Counted from the stretch's first letter, positions 15,969-25,683 are shown. The stretch is DNA of 53,320 nucleotides from GWE2-51-13 sp041736705 (GCA_041736705.1 JBGSTC010000023.1:1-53320), one strand, 5' to 3'. The notes: generated by a model not told the origin, from the sequence alone. Made by a program: numbers and translations.

Positions 15969-17332
15969 CCCCCAGCTTTTTCGTTGTTGATTTCGATCTG
16001 CTTCATCTTCGCTTTCGTTTTGCTTTGAACCTTGATGCTATCCTGGATCATCTGTCTTCTGCGTTTCCGTTTGATCGATTCCACTTCGGCCGCACGTTTC
16101 TTCTTATACCCCGGCTTCACCTGTTCGACCCGACGGTTCACCAGTTTCGAGATTTCGATGTCCTGCGGTTTCGATTTACGCACGAATTCTTCCCCGTAAG
16201 GTTTCATCGCACGCAATCCGGTTTCATTGTTCGACATATGCTCGAACTTGATGTGTTTCTTCATGAGGATGCGGATCGAAGCATCGTCTTTCTCCCCGTA
16301 CAACACATAGCACGTCCCTTCCCTACCCGTCCTGCCCGTACGTCCGGCACGATGGATATAGAAATCGATGTCCTTGGGCAACCCGACCGAAATGACATGC
16401 GAGATTTCCGGAATGTCGATCCCTCGGGCGGCCACATCGGTCGCGATGATGAAGCGGGCTTCGTCGTTTCCGATCAACGACATGGTCTGTTTTCTGGCGC
16501 GTGCGCTCATGTCGCCGCGCAATTCGACGAACCTCAGGTTGTTTTCCCTGAAAAGATCCGCCAGTTTCACGGCGTCGGTACGCGTGTTGCAGACGACAAG
16601 GCAAATCAAGGGGTTGATGCTTTTCGCAAGCAAGACCGTCGCTTCGAGATGGGAACGATGTTTGATCGGGACCAGCACATGCGTGATCCGCGGATTGAAC
16701 TTTTCGTCTTCCTTGACTTGGACGATATGCGGGTTGTGCATGTATTTCTTCATGAACGGACGCAGGTTGTCCGGGATGGTCGCACTGAATAAAAGCATTT
16801 GCAAGCGTTCTTTCATCTTGGCCGCGATGATGTCGAGGTCTTCGAGATACCCGATCTCAAGGATCATGTCGGCTTCGTCGACAACCAGGACATCCGCCTG
16901 GTCGATCCGCAAGAGCGAATCTTCGACGAAAAGTTCACGGACTTTACCGACCGTCCCGATGACGATGTGGGGTTGGCGTCCTAGTTTTTCGGTCGTACGT
17001 TTCTTGTCCGTCCCGCCGGTGATCAGCTTGACCCGGATCTGCGAATCGACTTCCATCATCGGCTTGGCGAATTCGAAAATCTGCTGGGCGAGTTCGCGTG
17101 TCGGGGCGATGATCAGCGCCTGCACTTCGTTGCGGTTGGGATCGATCTTCTGCATCAAGGGGATCAGATAGGCATGGGTCTTCCCCGTCCCGGTCTTGGA
17201 AATCCCGATGACGTCGCGCGCCTTCAGCGCATAAGGTAAAACTTCCGACTGGATGACGGAAAGTTCCTTGAAGTTGTTTAAAGCGATGAATCGCCGTGTT
17301 TTCTCACTGAGTAGATTTGGAAAGTTGGACAT
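15962..17332 (-). CDS. cshB: DEAD-box RNA helicase (CshB-like)
   Basis: A 456-residue ATP-dependent RNA helicase. The superfamily II motifs are in order: Q-motif (FKELSVIQSEVLP), I GTGKT, Ia APTRELAQQ, II VDEAD, III SAT, and VI HRAGRTGR. A basic C-terminal tail (about 400-456) rich in Lys and Arg probably binds RNA. The start at 17332 follows GAGGT; the ATG five codons upstream is less likely. Position between ispG and ispH matches B. subtilis cshB (yqfR). It has its own promoter, divergent from ispH. Confidence 0.93.
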   Translation of the reverse strand: MSNFPNLLSEKTRRFIALNNFKELSVIQSEVLPYALKARDVIGISKTGTGKTHAYLIPLMQKIDPNRNEVQALIIAPTRELAQQIFEFAKPMMEVDSQIRVKLITGGTDKKRTTEKLGRQPHIVIGTVGKVRELFVEDSLLRIDQADVLVVDEADMILEIGYLEDLDIIAAKMKERLQMLLFSATIPDNLRPFMKKYMHNPHIVQVKEDEKFNPRITHVLVPIKHRSHLEATVLLAKSINPLICLVVCNTRTDAVKLADLFRENNLRFVELRGDMSARARKQTMSLIGNDEARFIIATDVAARGIDIPEISHVISVGLPKDIDFYIHRAGRTGRTGREGTCYVLYGEKDDASIRILMKKHIKFEHMSNNETGLRAMKPYGEEFVRKSKPQDIEISKLVNRRVEQVKPGYKKKRAAEVESIKRKRRRQMIQDSIKVQSKTKAKMKQIEINNEKAGGQ

Positions 17333-17349
17333 GTTTTTACCTCGCAACC

Positions 17350-17378
17350 ATTATAGTGGTTTTCTTTTGTTAATGCAA
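17350..17378 (-). promoter_or_regulatory. Promoter of the DEAD-box helicase
   Basis: Minus-strand TTGCAT (17373-17378), a 17-base spacer and TATAAT (17350-17355), overlapping the divergent ispH promoter region. Confidence 0.6.
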
Positions 17379-17384
17379 AATTTA

Positions 17385-17393
17385 TGGTATATT
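17385..17393 (+). promoter_or_regulatory. Extended -10 promoter for ispH
   Basis: TATGGTATATT with -10 TATATT at 17388-17393. A TTGTTA lies 15 bases further upstream, a short spacer, so the extended -10 is probably the main determinant. Confidence 0.5.
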
Positions 17394-17416
17394 AGGACAG
17401 AAAACGAGGACGAAAC

Positions 17417-18307
17417 ATGGAAATCATCAATGTCATCCCGCGCGGTTTCTGTAAAGGCGTCGTGCGGGCGATCGAAATCGCCAAACAAACCGCGATCGCT
17501 TATCCCGGACAAAAAATAACGATCCTTGGCGAATTGGTGCACAATCGATTCGTGGTCGAATCGCTTAGGAACGAGGGGATCGACACCATCGAAGATAAGT
17601 CACTCTCTCGAATGGAACTTCTTGAACGGATCACGGAGGGCGTCGTGATTTTCTCCGCCCACGGCATCGCCGACGACGTCGTCGCCCGTGCGAAGGCGAA
17701 GGGTCTGATCACCGTCAACGCCGCCTGCGACGATGTCCTGCATACCCAGGAACTCATCAAAACCTATCTGGCGCAAGGGTTCAGGATCTTATATATCGGT
17801 CAGCGCAACCATCCCGAATCCCAGGCGGCGATCAGTATCGATCCCTCACGGATCGTCTTGATCGAAACCTTGGATGATTTGCCGAGATCACTTGATCAGG
17901 AAACAAGAATCTTCGTCACCAACCAAACGACGATGAGTCAATACGACATCCGCCAGATTCTTTTATCCATCGGCGAAGTCTACCCGCACGCGAACATCAG
18001 CGATGAAATCTGCAGTGCGACCCGGACCCGTCAAGAAGCGATCATGAATCTAGAAAACGTGGATTGTCTGTTGGTGGTCGGCGATGTACGCTCCAACAAT
18101 ACGGCGATGCTCGCGAAGATCGGACAGACCAAGGGGATCCCCCATGTAAAACGAATCGAAAGCGCGGACGAATTGGATTTGTCTGAAATCCGCGGGTATC
18201 ATCGGATCGCGGTGACCGCGGGGGCGTCCACGCCCTATTTCCTCATCAAACAAGTGCTCGATTCCCTTGAATCCCTCAAGAAGAGCCTCGATTCAGAAAC
18301 CAAATAA
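17417..18307 (+). CDS. ispH: 4-hydroxy-3-methylbut-2-enyl diphosphate reductase
   Basis: A 296-residue enzyme for the last MEP-pathway step, reducing HMBPP to IPP and DMAPP. Three Cys ligands of the 3Fe-4S/4Fe-4S cluster are present: Cys12 (PRGFCKGV), Cys104 (NAACDDV) and Cys199 (DEICSATRTRQ). The substrate motifs FSAHGI, NHPES and VTNQTT are also present. The sequence around Cys104 departs from the common DATCP form. GAGGAC precedes the ATG. A strong terminator follows. It forms a working pair with ispG across the intervening helicase. Confidence 0.96.
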   Translation: MEIINVIPRGFCKGVVRAIEIAKQTAIAYPGQKITILGELVHNRFVVESLRNEGIDTIEDKSLSRMELLERITEGVVIFSAHGIADDVVARAKAKGLITVNAACDDVLHTQELIKTYLAQGFRILYIGQRNHPESQAAISIDPSRIVLIETLDDLPRSLDQETRIFVTNQTTMSQYDIRQILLSIGEVYPHANISDEICSATRTRQEAIMNLENVDCLLVVGDVRSNNTAMLAKIGQTKGIPHVKRIESADELDLSEIRGYHRIAVTAGASTPYFLIKQVLDSLESLKKSLDSETK

Positions 18308-18327
18308 ATCATTCAATAAGACATACC

Positions 18328-18352
18328 GGGGTAGAATCATTCTACCCCTTTT
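18328..18352 (+). terminator. Terminator of ispH, overlapping the end of the convergent permease gene
   Basis: Perfect stem GGGGTAGAA/TTCTACCCC (18328-18336, 18340-18348) then TTTT on the plus strand. The loop and 3' arm are also the last codons and TGA stop of the ABC permease read on the minus strand, which has no T-tract on its side. Confidence 0.8.
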
Positions 18353-21312
18353 AACGACTCGACGAACTTGATGTTTTTGATTTTACCGCGCAACAACAGA
18401 TTCGTGGTTTCCATGAAACCGAACAACATCCCGACCGATAATAAAAGGATCAGCACGTTGGGTTCTTTACTCATGATGAAATCCGGGGTCGAGACCAGAT
18501 CCGCGATCCATCCGAACATCAAAATCCCCAAAGGGACGCCTCCGATCGTTCCCAAGAGCGCCAGCACGCGGTTTTCGGTATTGATCAGCCGTTGGACTTC
18601 GCGACGGGTATAGCCAAGCACGCGCAAGGTCGCCAGTTCGCGTTGTCGCTCGAAGATGTTGATGGAAGCAAGGTTGTAGAGCACGGTGATCGACAAGATG
18701 GCGGCCGACAGGATGATGATCAGGATGATGCGGTTCAACATATCCAGGATTTCACGGCTGCGGTCGATCATCTCTTCCTTCGTGTCGACCGAGCGGACGG
18801 CATCGTCACCCAACAACGCCGTGATTTCTGCTTCGTTTGTCGTTTGGCTTGCGTTGGCGATGTAGAGTTTATCCGTCGCGATATCCAGATTCAGTTTTTC
18901 CGCGTGGTCGAACGAGATGTATACGTTCTTCCCGAGATATTGCGTATTGACATGCGTGATCGTCAATTGGATCGGAATGTCGTCGATCACAAGATCCAAC
19001 CGATCGCCGACATTATACCCATACACGATCTGCATGCTTTTGGGGATGATGACGGTGTCCTCTTCCATTTCGATCTGCTTTTTATCCAACGATCTCAATA
19101 CAAGCAGGGTGGATTCGTTTTCCAAGAGATTCAGTTGGATCGTATCGTCGCTGTCCGACAAGGTCGCGTTGATCGTTTTGGTCTTTTCGACTTTCGACGA
19201 TTCGATTGGCAGATCCAATTCGCCGAGATCATCGATGGTTTCCTTCAAGCGGACGGAATACTGGAAACGGAAGCTCTGGATCGATTGGTCGATCATGTTG
19301 GTCGCGGAATAACGCAGCGACAATCCCATGATCAGCAAGGTCAAGGCACCGACGACGCCGATCGAACTCAACATGAGTTTCGTCCGACCCATCAATAAGT
19401 TACGCAGGATCAATTTCGTATCATAGCGAAGACGGTTCCAAAGTTTCGGGAAACGTTCCAGAAACGAATTCCGGGCGCTTTTAGGCGTTTTAGGCCGCAT
19501 CGCAGCCGCCGGGATTTCCCGCAGGACATGACGCAATGCGAGCAGGATCGCGACGCTTGCGAAAAACAGTGCCAGAAGTACGGAGATGACGACATATTCC
19601 GGATAGTAGACGACGGGTATTTTGGGGAGGGAGAAGCGGATCGTGAAGATTGAAATCAGGGCGTCGGGGATGACCCGATTGCCCAAGAGCGAGAAACCCA
19701 AGGCACCGATGAGTGCCGCCCACCATCCGTAGAACAGGTAGACGAACAGGATCCGGTAGCGTTGATATCCCATCGCCATCATGATGGCGATCTGCGTCCG
19801 GTCGTTTTCGACGTTCTTGGACATCGAAATCAAAATGATGACGGCCGCGACGATGAAAAACAAGAGTGGGAATATATCGGATACGACACTGATGGGAGCA
19901 AGGACGTTGCCGATCATCGTAACGCCGGGATAGGAATCCTGATCGAACCAACGGACCAGTTCATCCTTCGTTTCAAGCGTATCCAGCCATTCCCGTGTGT
20001 CCGATCCGTCGACCAACACTTCGAAATAGAGTTCGGGGATCGCGTCGATTTCACGCATCGCATCCGCTTTCTCATTTTGGAATGTCGCTTCGTTGATAAG
20101 GTATTCCGACGTGCCTTCATCCAGTTTCTTCTGTGCTTCCGCAAGTTCACCCAACACGGATTTCTTCTTCGCACTTAATCGAGCCTGCCCTTGATTCAAT
20201 GCATTCCTTGCTTGATTCAACTGTGCTTCCTGCGCTGTGAACTGCGCTTCCGCCGTTGCCTTTGAAGAATTGTATTGGGAAAGCAATGCATTCGCTTGGA
20301 TCGCTAGCCCTTGGATCTGGCTTGCCATCGCAGAGAAGTAAGCATCCTGGGTCTGTTGATCCTCCACGCTCAGCGTATCGCGTACGCCGAGATACGCTGC
20401 ATATTCCGTATCGTATTGCATCTGCAGGTTCGACGCGTTTTGAAACAAAAGATCGGATTGACCTTTGAGTTGATCAAGTTGCGCATAGGTCGAACTCTTC
20501 GCATCGTTCAACTGGACAAACGACGCATCGATCGTCTTTCGATTCTGATCGATGATCTTTTGTTGCTTCGCAAACTCGTCCATGGCTTCTTTCCGATTCG
20601 AATCAAGAATCGCTTGGTTTTCTTCTATCGTTTTCTTTGCATCGTCGAGTTTAGTCTGTGCTTCCATAAACCCTTCGTCGGCGCTAACCAGCGCCTCAAG
20701 ATAGATCTCACTGTGTCGATTCAGTTTGACGAGCGTATCTTGGGTTGCGTAGACGATCCCGAATTGTTGCTTCGCACTTGCCGCATCCGAAAAATCCTTG
20801 GATTTATAGGCATATTCAGGACTCTCGAACAACCCGCCGATCGTAAAATCGAACGCCTCTTCCTCAAGTTGAAAAACGATATGGTCGCCCAAGGTCAATC
20901 CGTTGAACGCGGCGTAGGAAGCGTCGACCAAGACGATGTTATCCTTGACCGTACCTTCCCCTTCCATGATTTTCAAGCGGTTGATCTTGGTCGGTTGATG
21001 GAAACGGATCGTCGTGTTCTTCCCGCCGACCGTGTATTCCATCTGAAACCGATAGCGGCCTTCCAGGACCGTATCATCCATCGAACGTTGTGCTTCGGTG
21101 ATCTCCTCTTCGCTCATCCCTTTCACAAACACCCATTGATCCGCCAAGTCATAGGTGACATAGTAATCATCCAACCAGGTCCTGAGGATACGCGTCGTCG
21201 CGAAAAGACCGGAATAAACCATGCTTCCGACCGCGATGATGATGACGATGGATATGAACTGCGTGAGGTTGTTTTTAATGTCGCGCAGGGATCGTTTGAT
21301 TAAATACTTCAT
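18337..21312 (-). CDS. ABC transporter permease, MacB/FtsX family, with long coiled coil
   Basis: A 991-residue membrane protein with two FtsX-like halves. There is an N-terminal helix (about 20-40), then an extracytoplasmic domain with a MacB-like core (about 50-210). An extended coiled-coil/alpha-helical section follows (about 215-425, rich in Gln, Ala, Glu, Lys). The first membrane cluster is about 480-600 and a second core domain 670-870. The final three helices lie near the C-terminus. The second half starts near 640 with its own helix. Such permeases export peptides or lipids or couple ATP to envelope processes rather than import. The start shares a base with the upstream ATPase stop (TAATG), so it is translated from the same mRNA. 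Confidence 0.88.
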   Translation of the reverse strand: MKYLIKRSLRDIKNNLTQFISIVIIIAVGSMVYSGLFATTRILRTWLDDYYVTYDLADQWVFVKGMSEEEITEAQRSMDDTVLEGRYRFQMEYTVGGKNTTIRFHQPTKINRLKIMEGEGTVKDNIVLVDASYAAFNGLTLGDHIVFQLEEEAFDFTIGGLFESPEYAYKSKDFSDAASAKQQFGIVYATQDTLVKLNRHSEIYLEALVSADEGFMEAQTKLDDAKKTIEENQAILDSNRKEAMDEFAKQQKIIDQNRKTIDASFVQLNDAKSSTYAQLDQLKGQSDLLFQNASNLQMQYDTEYAAYLGVRDTLSVEDQQTQDAYFSAMASQIQGLAIQANALLSQYNSSKATAEAQFTAQEAQLNQARNALNQGQARLSAKKKSVLGELAEAQKKLDEGTSEYLINEATFQNEKADAMREIDAIPELYFEVLVDGSDTREWLDTLETKDELVRWFDQDSYPGVTMIGNVLAPISVVSDIFPLLFFIVAAVIILISMSKNVENDRTQIAIMMAMGYQRYRILFVYLFYGWWAALIGALGFSLLGNRVIPDALISIFTIRFSLPKIPVVYYPEYVVISVLLALFFASVAILLALRHVLREIPAAAMRPKTPKSARNSFLERFPKLWNRLRYDTKLILRNLLMGRTKLMLSSIGVVGALTLLIMGLSLRYSATNMIDQSIQSFRFQYSVRLKETIDDLGELDLPIESSKVEKTKTINATLSDSDDTIQLNLLENESTLLVLRSLDKKQIEMEEDTVIIPKSMQIVYGYNVGDRLDLVIDDIPIQLTITHVNTQYLGKNVYISFDHAEKLNLDIATDKLYIANASQTTNEAEITALLGDDAVRSVDTKEEMIDRSREILDMLNRIILIIILSAAILSITVLYNLASINIFERQRELATLRVLGYTRREVQRLINTENRVLALLGTIGGVPLGILMFGWIADLVSTPDFIMSKEPNVLILLLSVGMLFGFMETTNLLLRGKIKNIKFVESLKGVE

Positions 21313-22013
21313 TACCAGTCGATCTCCGACACTTGCTTGCGCAACGGGTTTTCATAGACATGGTCGATGACCCCGTTGCGGACGTGGATGACCTTGTGCG
21401 CCATCTCGGAAATCTGGGAGTTGTGGGTGATCAGGATGACGGTCTTTTGCAGGTCGCGGTTGAGATCGTCCAAAAGATTCAGCACGGCGCGTCCTGTGAC
21501 GTCGTCCAACGCCCCGGTCGGTTCGTCGCATAGTAAAAGCAAGGGATTCTTGGCGACAGCGCGGGCGATCGCCACACGCTGCTGTTCCCCGCCTGAAAGT
21601 TGGGTCGGGAAGTTACGGGCGCGATGGTCGAGACCGACGCGTTTCAAAACCTCGTTGGCATCCATCGGATTCTTACAGACGGCGGATGCGAACTCGACGT
21701 TTTCAAGCGCCGTCAGATTGGAAATCAGGTTGTAGAACTGAAAGACGAAACCGACGTTCTCGCGTCGATACGTCGTCATCTTGCGGTCTTTGTATCCAGC
21801 GATGTTCTCGCCTTTGACCAGGATTTCACCGCTTGTGACATTATCCATCCCGCCCAGAAGGTTCAGAATCGTCGATTTCCCAGCGCCCGAAGCGCCTAGG
21901 ATGACGACGAACTCCCCTTCTTCGATGGTGAAATCGACACCTTTCAGTGCCTGGATTTCGACTTCTCCGATATGGTAAACCTTCGTGACGTTCTTAAATT
22001 CGATCATGTCCAT
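21312..22013 (-). CDS. ABC transporter ATP-binding protein (MacB/LolD type)
   Basis: A 233-residue ATPase of the MacB/LolD/FtsE subfamily. The sequence has Walker A GASGAGKS, Q-loop (FVFQFYNLI), signature LSGGEQQRVAIARA, Walker B LLLCDEPTGALD and H-loop ITHN. It begins MDMIEFKNVTKVY. GGAGGG precedes the ATG at 22013. It pairs with the large permease that overlaps its end. The trmK terminator lies only 14 bases ahead of its start, so a promoter inside trmK or some read-through would be needed; I could not identify one. Confidence 0.95.
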   Translation of the reverse strand: MDMIEFKNVTKVYHIGEVEIQALKGVDFTIEEGEFVVILGASGAGKSTILNLLGGMDNVTSGEILVKGENIAGYKDRKMTTYRRENVGFVFQFYNLISNLTALENVEFASAVCKNPMDANEVLKRVGLDHRARNFPTQLSGGEQQRVAIARAVAKNPLLLLCDEPTGALDDVTGRAVLNLLDDLNRDLQKTVILITHNSQISEMAHKVIHVRNGVIDHVYENPLRKQVSEIDW

Positions 22014-22027
22014 GGTATTCGCCCTCC

Positions 22028-22061
22028 AAAAGCAAAGACAAGAAGATTAACTCTCCTTGTC
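22028..22061 (-). terminator. Terminator ending the ybeY-trmK operon
   Basis: GACAAGGAGA/TCTTCTTGTC (22037-22046 and 22052-22061, one G-U pair) with a GTTAA loop, followed on the minus strand by TTTGCTTTT. The hairpin contains the trmK stop codon. Confidence 0.75.
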
Positions 22062-22715
22062 CAGAACATTGCGGATCGCATCGGCTTCCATAACGAAAGC
22101 GTCGCGTTTATTTTCATCACTCACGCGATCCACCAAATCAAGGATATGGTTTAGGCGCGATTTGAGATGACTGAGGAAGATGGGATCCTTTTGAGACAAA
22201 AGAATCGGTCCATACTTCAATTGAAACGGAGTGTATTCAGTTGGAATCGCCTTTGGGGTAAACTTGACGACGACGTAGTAATGACGTTTATAGGCGATCG
22301 CCTCATCCACGATGTCGAAACCTCGCTGAACCATGAAGCGACGCAGGGATTCCACGTCTTTATTCACTTGAAGGATGATTTGAGGGATACGCAGAAACCG
22401 TTCGAGGTCTTCGGCGACGATCTGCATGACCGTTTCCGCCCCCATGCCGGCGACGACCACCGCATCGATGGGATCGGGGATGTCTCGGATGCCGGAGCAT
22501 CGGATGAAGTTCACCCGATTCTTGACATCGCTTAAGGCAAAGGTATCCTGTGCTCGCTTTAAAGGGAGTTCGTTCAGGTCGGCTGCGAAAGCTTGTTCGC
22601 AAATCCCCGATTTCAGCGCCTCCAGCGGAAGATAACCATGGTCGGTGCCGACATCGGCTAAGATCGTACAGGGTTTAACCAAGGACAAGACGGCGCGTAA
22701 ACGGACATCCAGCAT
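22047..22715 (-). CDS. trmK: tRNA (adenine(22)-N1)-methyltransferase
   Basis: A 222-residue SAM-dependent enzyme of the TrmK (COG2384) family, which methylates A22 of tRNA. The Rossmann signature ILADVGTDHGYLPLEAL is near residue 18, followed by AFAADLNELPL and VVVAGMGAETV. It is directly after sigA, with overlapping TAATG, the same order as in B. subtilis (sigA-trmK). The nearby yqfO homologue of that species is not here; the next genes are an ABC exporter. Confidence 0.95.
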   Translation of the reverse strand: MLDVRLRAVLSLVKPCTILADVGTDHGYLPLEALKSGICEQAFAADLNELPLKRAQDTFALSDVKNRVNFIRCSGIRDIPDPIDAVVVAGMGAETVMQIVAEDLERFLRIPQIILQVNKDVESLRRFMVQRGFDIVDEAIAYKRHYYVVVKFTPKAIPTEYTPFQLKYGPILLSQKDPIFLSHLKSRLNHILDLVDRVSDENKRDAFVMEADAIRNVLDKES

Positions 22716-23893
22716 TAGATCTTATCCACGAAATCTTTCAAACGTTTCGATCTCGTCGGATGTTTCAGTTTACGCAGGGCTTTCGCTTCGATCTGACGGA
22801 TACGCTCACGGGTGACGTTGAACTCTTTGCCGACTTCTTCAAGCGTGCGGGTACGACCGTCGTACAGACCGAAACGCAAACGCAGCACTTTCTCTTCACG
22901 ATCGGTCAAGCCTTGCAGGACGTTGTTGATTTCGTCCTTCAGGAGTTGGTTGTTGGCGTATTCGTCCGGTGACATCGCGTCTTTGTCTTCGATGAAGTCG
23001 CCAAGATGGGAATCGTCTTCTTCCCCGATCGGGGTTTCCAGCGATACGGGTTCAAGCGCGATCTTCTGGATTTCACGTACTTTTTCAGGTGTGATGTTTT
23101 CCATTTTCGCCGCGATTTCCTCCGCGGTGGGATCCCTGCCCAAATCCTGGACCAACTGGCGTTGGACACGGGTCAGTTTATTGATGGTTTCAACCATGTG
23201 GACCGGGATACGGATCGTCCGGGCTTGGTCGGCGATGGCGCGCGTGATGGCCTGGCGGATCCACCAGGTCGCATAGGTCGAGAACTTGAAGCCCTTGGTG
23301 TAGTCGAACTTCTCGACCGCCTTCACCAAGCCCATGTTCCCTTCCTGGATCAGATCGAGGAACAACATCCCTCGTCCGACATATTTCTTCGCGATCGACA
23401 CGACCAAACGAAGGTTGGCCGAAATGAGGATGCGTTTCGCTTCTTCATCGCCTTCCTTTATTTTCTGAGCGATCGTCGGTTCGTCTTCCGGGTTCAACAG
23501 GCTGACGCGTCCGATTTCTTTCAAATACATTTTAACCGGGTCGTTGATGCGTGAATAGGAGGACGTCGAATAATTGGCGTCGTAAAGGTCGGTGTCGACC
23601 GTATCTTCGTCGTTGAACGTTTCCGCCGCATCATCCGTCAAGAATTCCAAATCGTCATCCATCAAGGCGGCGACTTCCGTCAATGGCAAATCCAGTTCGG
23701 CCTCGATGTCTTCGTCTTCGGATAAGGAAATCCCCTCCGAGGTAAACCATTCGTAAAGATCGGTCATTTCGTCGTCGCTGAGATCGTATTGATCCAACGC
23801 CTTCAACACACCGCTTTGAAGCAGTTTCCCCTTCGTCGCGTATTCGGTCTTAAAATCCGAACGCATTTCATCGATGGTTTTGAGTTGAGCCAT
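22715..23893 (-). CDS. rpoD: RNA polymerase primary sigma factor (sigma-70/SigA)
   Basis: A 392-residue housekeeping sigma factor. Region 1.1-like N-terminus (KTIDEMRSDF) is followed by an acidic segment (about 55-100), then region 1.2 (DPVKMYLKEIGRVSLL) and region 2 (LIQEGNMGLVKAVEKFDYTK with the tryptophan-rich YATWWIRQAI). Region 3 follows (QLVQDLGRDPTAEEIA), then the region 4 helix-turn-helix (TLEEVGKEFNVTRERIRQIE). The start has AGGAGG. It lies two bases after dnaG in the classic dnaG-sigA order. It should recognise the -10/-35 elements described elsewhere in the window. Confidence 0.97.
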   Translation of the reverse strand: MAQLKTIDEMRSDFKTEYATKGKLLQSGVLKALDQYDLSDDEMTDLYEWFTSEGISLSEDEDIEAELDLPLTEVAALMDDDLEFLTDDAAETFNDEDTVDTDLYDANYSTSSYSRINDPVKMYLKEIGRVSLLNPEDEPTIAQKIKEGDEEAKRILISANLRLVVSIAKKYVGRGMLFLDLIQEGNMGLVKAVEKFDYTKGFKFSTYATWWIRQAITRAIADQARTIRIPVHMVETINKLTRVQRQLVQDLGRDPTAEEIAAKMENITPEKVREIQKIALEPVSLETPIGEEDDSHLGDFIEDKDAMSPDEYANNQLLKDEINNVLQGLTDREEKVLRLRFGLYDGRTRTLEEVGKEFNVTRERIRQIEAKALRKLKHPTRSKRLKDFVDKI

Positions 23894-23894
23894 G

Positions 23895-25667
23895 TTAATC
23901 CTCCTTCTTTTGTTCTTTCAAGCGTAACTTCTCGTTACGCAGGTCTTCGAGTTGCTTTGCATAGGATTGACGCTTGACCAGATCATCCGTCTTCTTCGAT
24001 TCGGTCTTCAACTGTTCGATCTGATGGTCCAACATCGATGCTTTGCAATGGGTAAGCGCATCGCGCAAGGCACGCGGGTTGTATTCCTTATAATAGATTT
24101 CGTTGTTTGAGATTTCAGTGACCAACGACACCAATGCGCCGTCTCCCAGCGTATTGATGAAATCGGCCAACAGGATCTCGGAATGGTTGCGGTAATAGTC
24201 GAGGATGGTCATGGCAAGCGCATTGTTGAGCCGGTCGGGTAGAAATCCGAGTTCGTCGCGGAATTGCAGCGCCGCAAGACGACCGGTCAGCATCTGACCT
24301 AAAATTTCCTTTTCGGCCCATTCGAGTTTGCTTAAGCGAGGGGCAAGGACAGGCGTACGTCGCGATAGCGGTTCGGACTGCGTCGTCGATGTGCGCGGCG
24401 CCAGCAAGCCCATTTGTTCCGCCGTCAGTTTCGTCAGCGTGCTTAAGCGTTGTACAAGCATTTCGCGGTCGAAGCGATCGTTGACCTTGGCGATCTCGTT
24501 CATCATCACCCGCACGAATTCCTTCTTTTGGGAGTAATTGTTGAGGTCGACGCTTTTCAAGCGGTATTCGATCAGGAAATCCAGCCACGATACCCGCTTA
24601 CGTGAAAACGCGGCTAAGGTTTCCGCTCCGTGCTTCTGACAGATTTCGTCGGGATCCAATCCGGTGTCGTTCGAAATGACCTCCAGTTTGAATCCGGCTT
24701 CCAATAATCCTGTCCCGATTTTATACGTTGCGCTCTGTCCGGCGGTATCGCCGTCATAGCAAAGAACGACTTTCTCGCTGATTTGGCGAATCAGGCGGAT
24801 TTGGTCTTTCGTACAGGCGGTGCCCAACGTAGCCAATACATTATAGACGCCTGCCTTGTCGAATGCAAGCACATCCGTCACGCCTTCCACAAGCAGCGTT
24901 TCCCCCGCTTGCCGGCATGCCGTTTTGGCACGATGGTAATTATAAAGCAATTTGCCTTTCGAATAGATCGGTGTCTCCGCCGTATTGACGTATTTCGCCA
25001 AATCCTTCTGTAAAGCCCGGGCGCTGAATCCGACCGGTCGACCCTGCGGATCATGGATCGGAAACGTGATCCTTCCCGCAAAGACGTCTTTCTCGCCGAA
25101 TTCGTTGATGCGCGACAGGTTCGACTTCACCAAATCTTCCGTCGAATGCCCCTTCGCCTTCAGGAATTTCGTCAACTCGTCGTTATCGGGATTGTATCCC
25201 AGTTCGAACTTGTCGATGATCGTATCGTTGATGCCGCGGTTCTTGAGGTAGCTCTTCGCATCGCTTGCATTGATCGTGTTCAGATTGTAGTGGGTGAACT
25301 GGACCCCGTCTTTCAAACAGGAATAGAGCCGTTGGATTGCGGGATCCACGCTTTGCGTCTCCACCGATACCTCGGCACTTAGTTTGAATCCGACCATGTC
25401 GGCGACTTTAACCACCGCTTCGCGGAAGGAGATCTTCTCATAGTCACGGACGAAGGTGAACACGTTCCCCCCTGCACCGCAGACGAAACACTTATAGATT
25501 TGACGATCGGTATTGATGTTTAGGGATGGGTCGTGGTCGTCATGAAAAGGACAAACGGCGCTTAAGGCCTTGCCCTTCTTCACCAACGGCAGATAATGTC
25601 CGACGACCTCCGCGATATCCGCCTGGCTTCGTAGATTGTTTAACTCTTCTTCACGGATTTCAGGCAA
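23895..25667 (-). CDS. dnaG: DNA primase
   Basis: A 590-residue primase that lays RNA primers at the replication fork. The N-terminal zinc finger is CPFHDDH...CFVCGAGG. The TOPRIM core includes LLVEGVTDVLAF, YDGDTAGQSA and LDPDEIC. The C-terminal helicase-binding domain follows (about 430-590). The start codon is TTG at 25667, with GAGGTG about five bases ahead, and no ATG suits better. The gene lies between glyS and sigA and is co-transcribed. Confidence 0.96.
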   Translation of the reverse strand: MPEIREEELNNLRSQADIAEVVGHYLPLVKKGKALSAVCPFHDDHDPSLNINTDRQIYKCFVCGAGGNVFTFVRDYEKISFREAVVKVADMVGFKLSAEVSVETQSVDPAIQRLYSCLKDGVQFTHYNLNTINASDAKSYLKNRGINDTIIDKFELGYNPDNDELTKFLKAKGHSTEDLVKSNLSRINEFGEKDVFAGRITFPIHDPQGRPVGFSARALQKDLAKYVNTAETPIYSKGKLLYNYHRAKTACRQAGETLLVEGVTDVLAFDKAGVYNVLATLGTACTKDQIRLIRQISEKVVLCYDGDTAGQSATYKIGTGLLEAGFKLEVISNDTGLDPDEICQKHGAETLAAFSRKRVSWLDFLIEYRLKSVDLNNYSQKKEFVRVMMNEIAKVNDRFDREMLVQRLSTLTKLTAEQMGLLAPRTSTTQSEPLSRRTPVLAPRLSKLEWAEKEILGQMLTGRLAALQFRDELGFLPDRLNNALAMTILDYYRNHSEILLADFINTLGDGALVSLVTEISNNEIYYKEYNPRALRDALTHCKASMLDHQIEQLKTESKKTDDLVKRQSYAKQLEDLRNEKLRLKEQKKED

Positions 25668-25683
25668 ACGGACACCTCACGCT

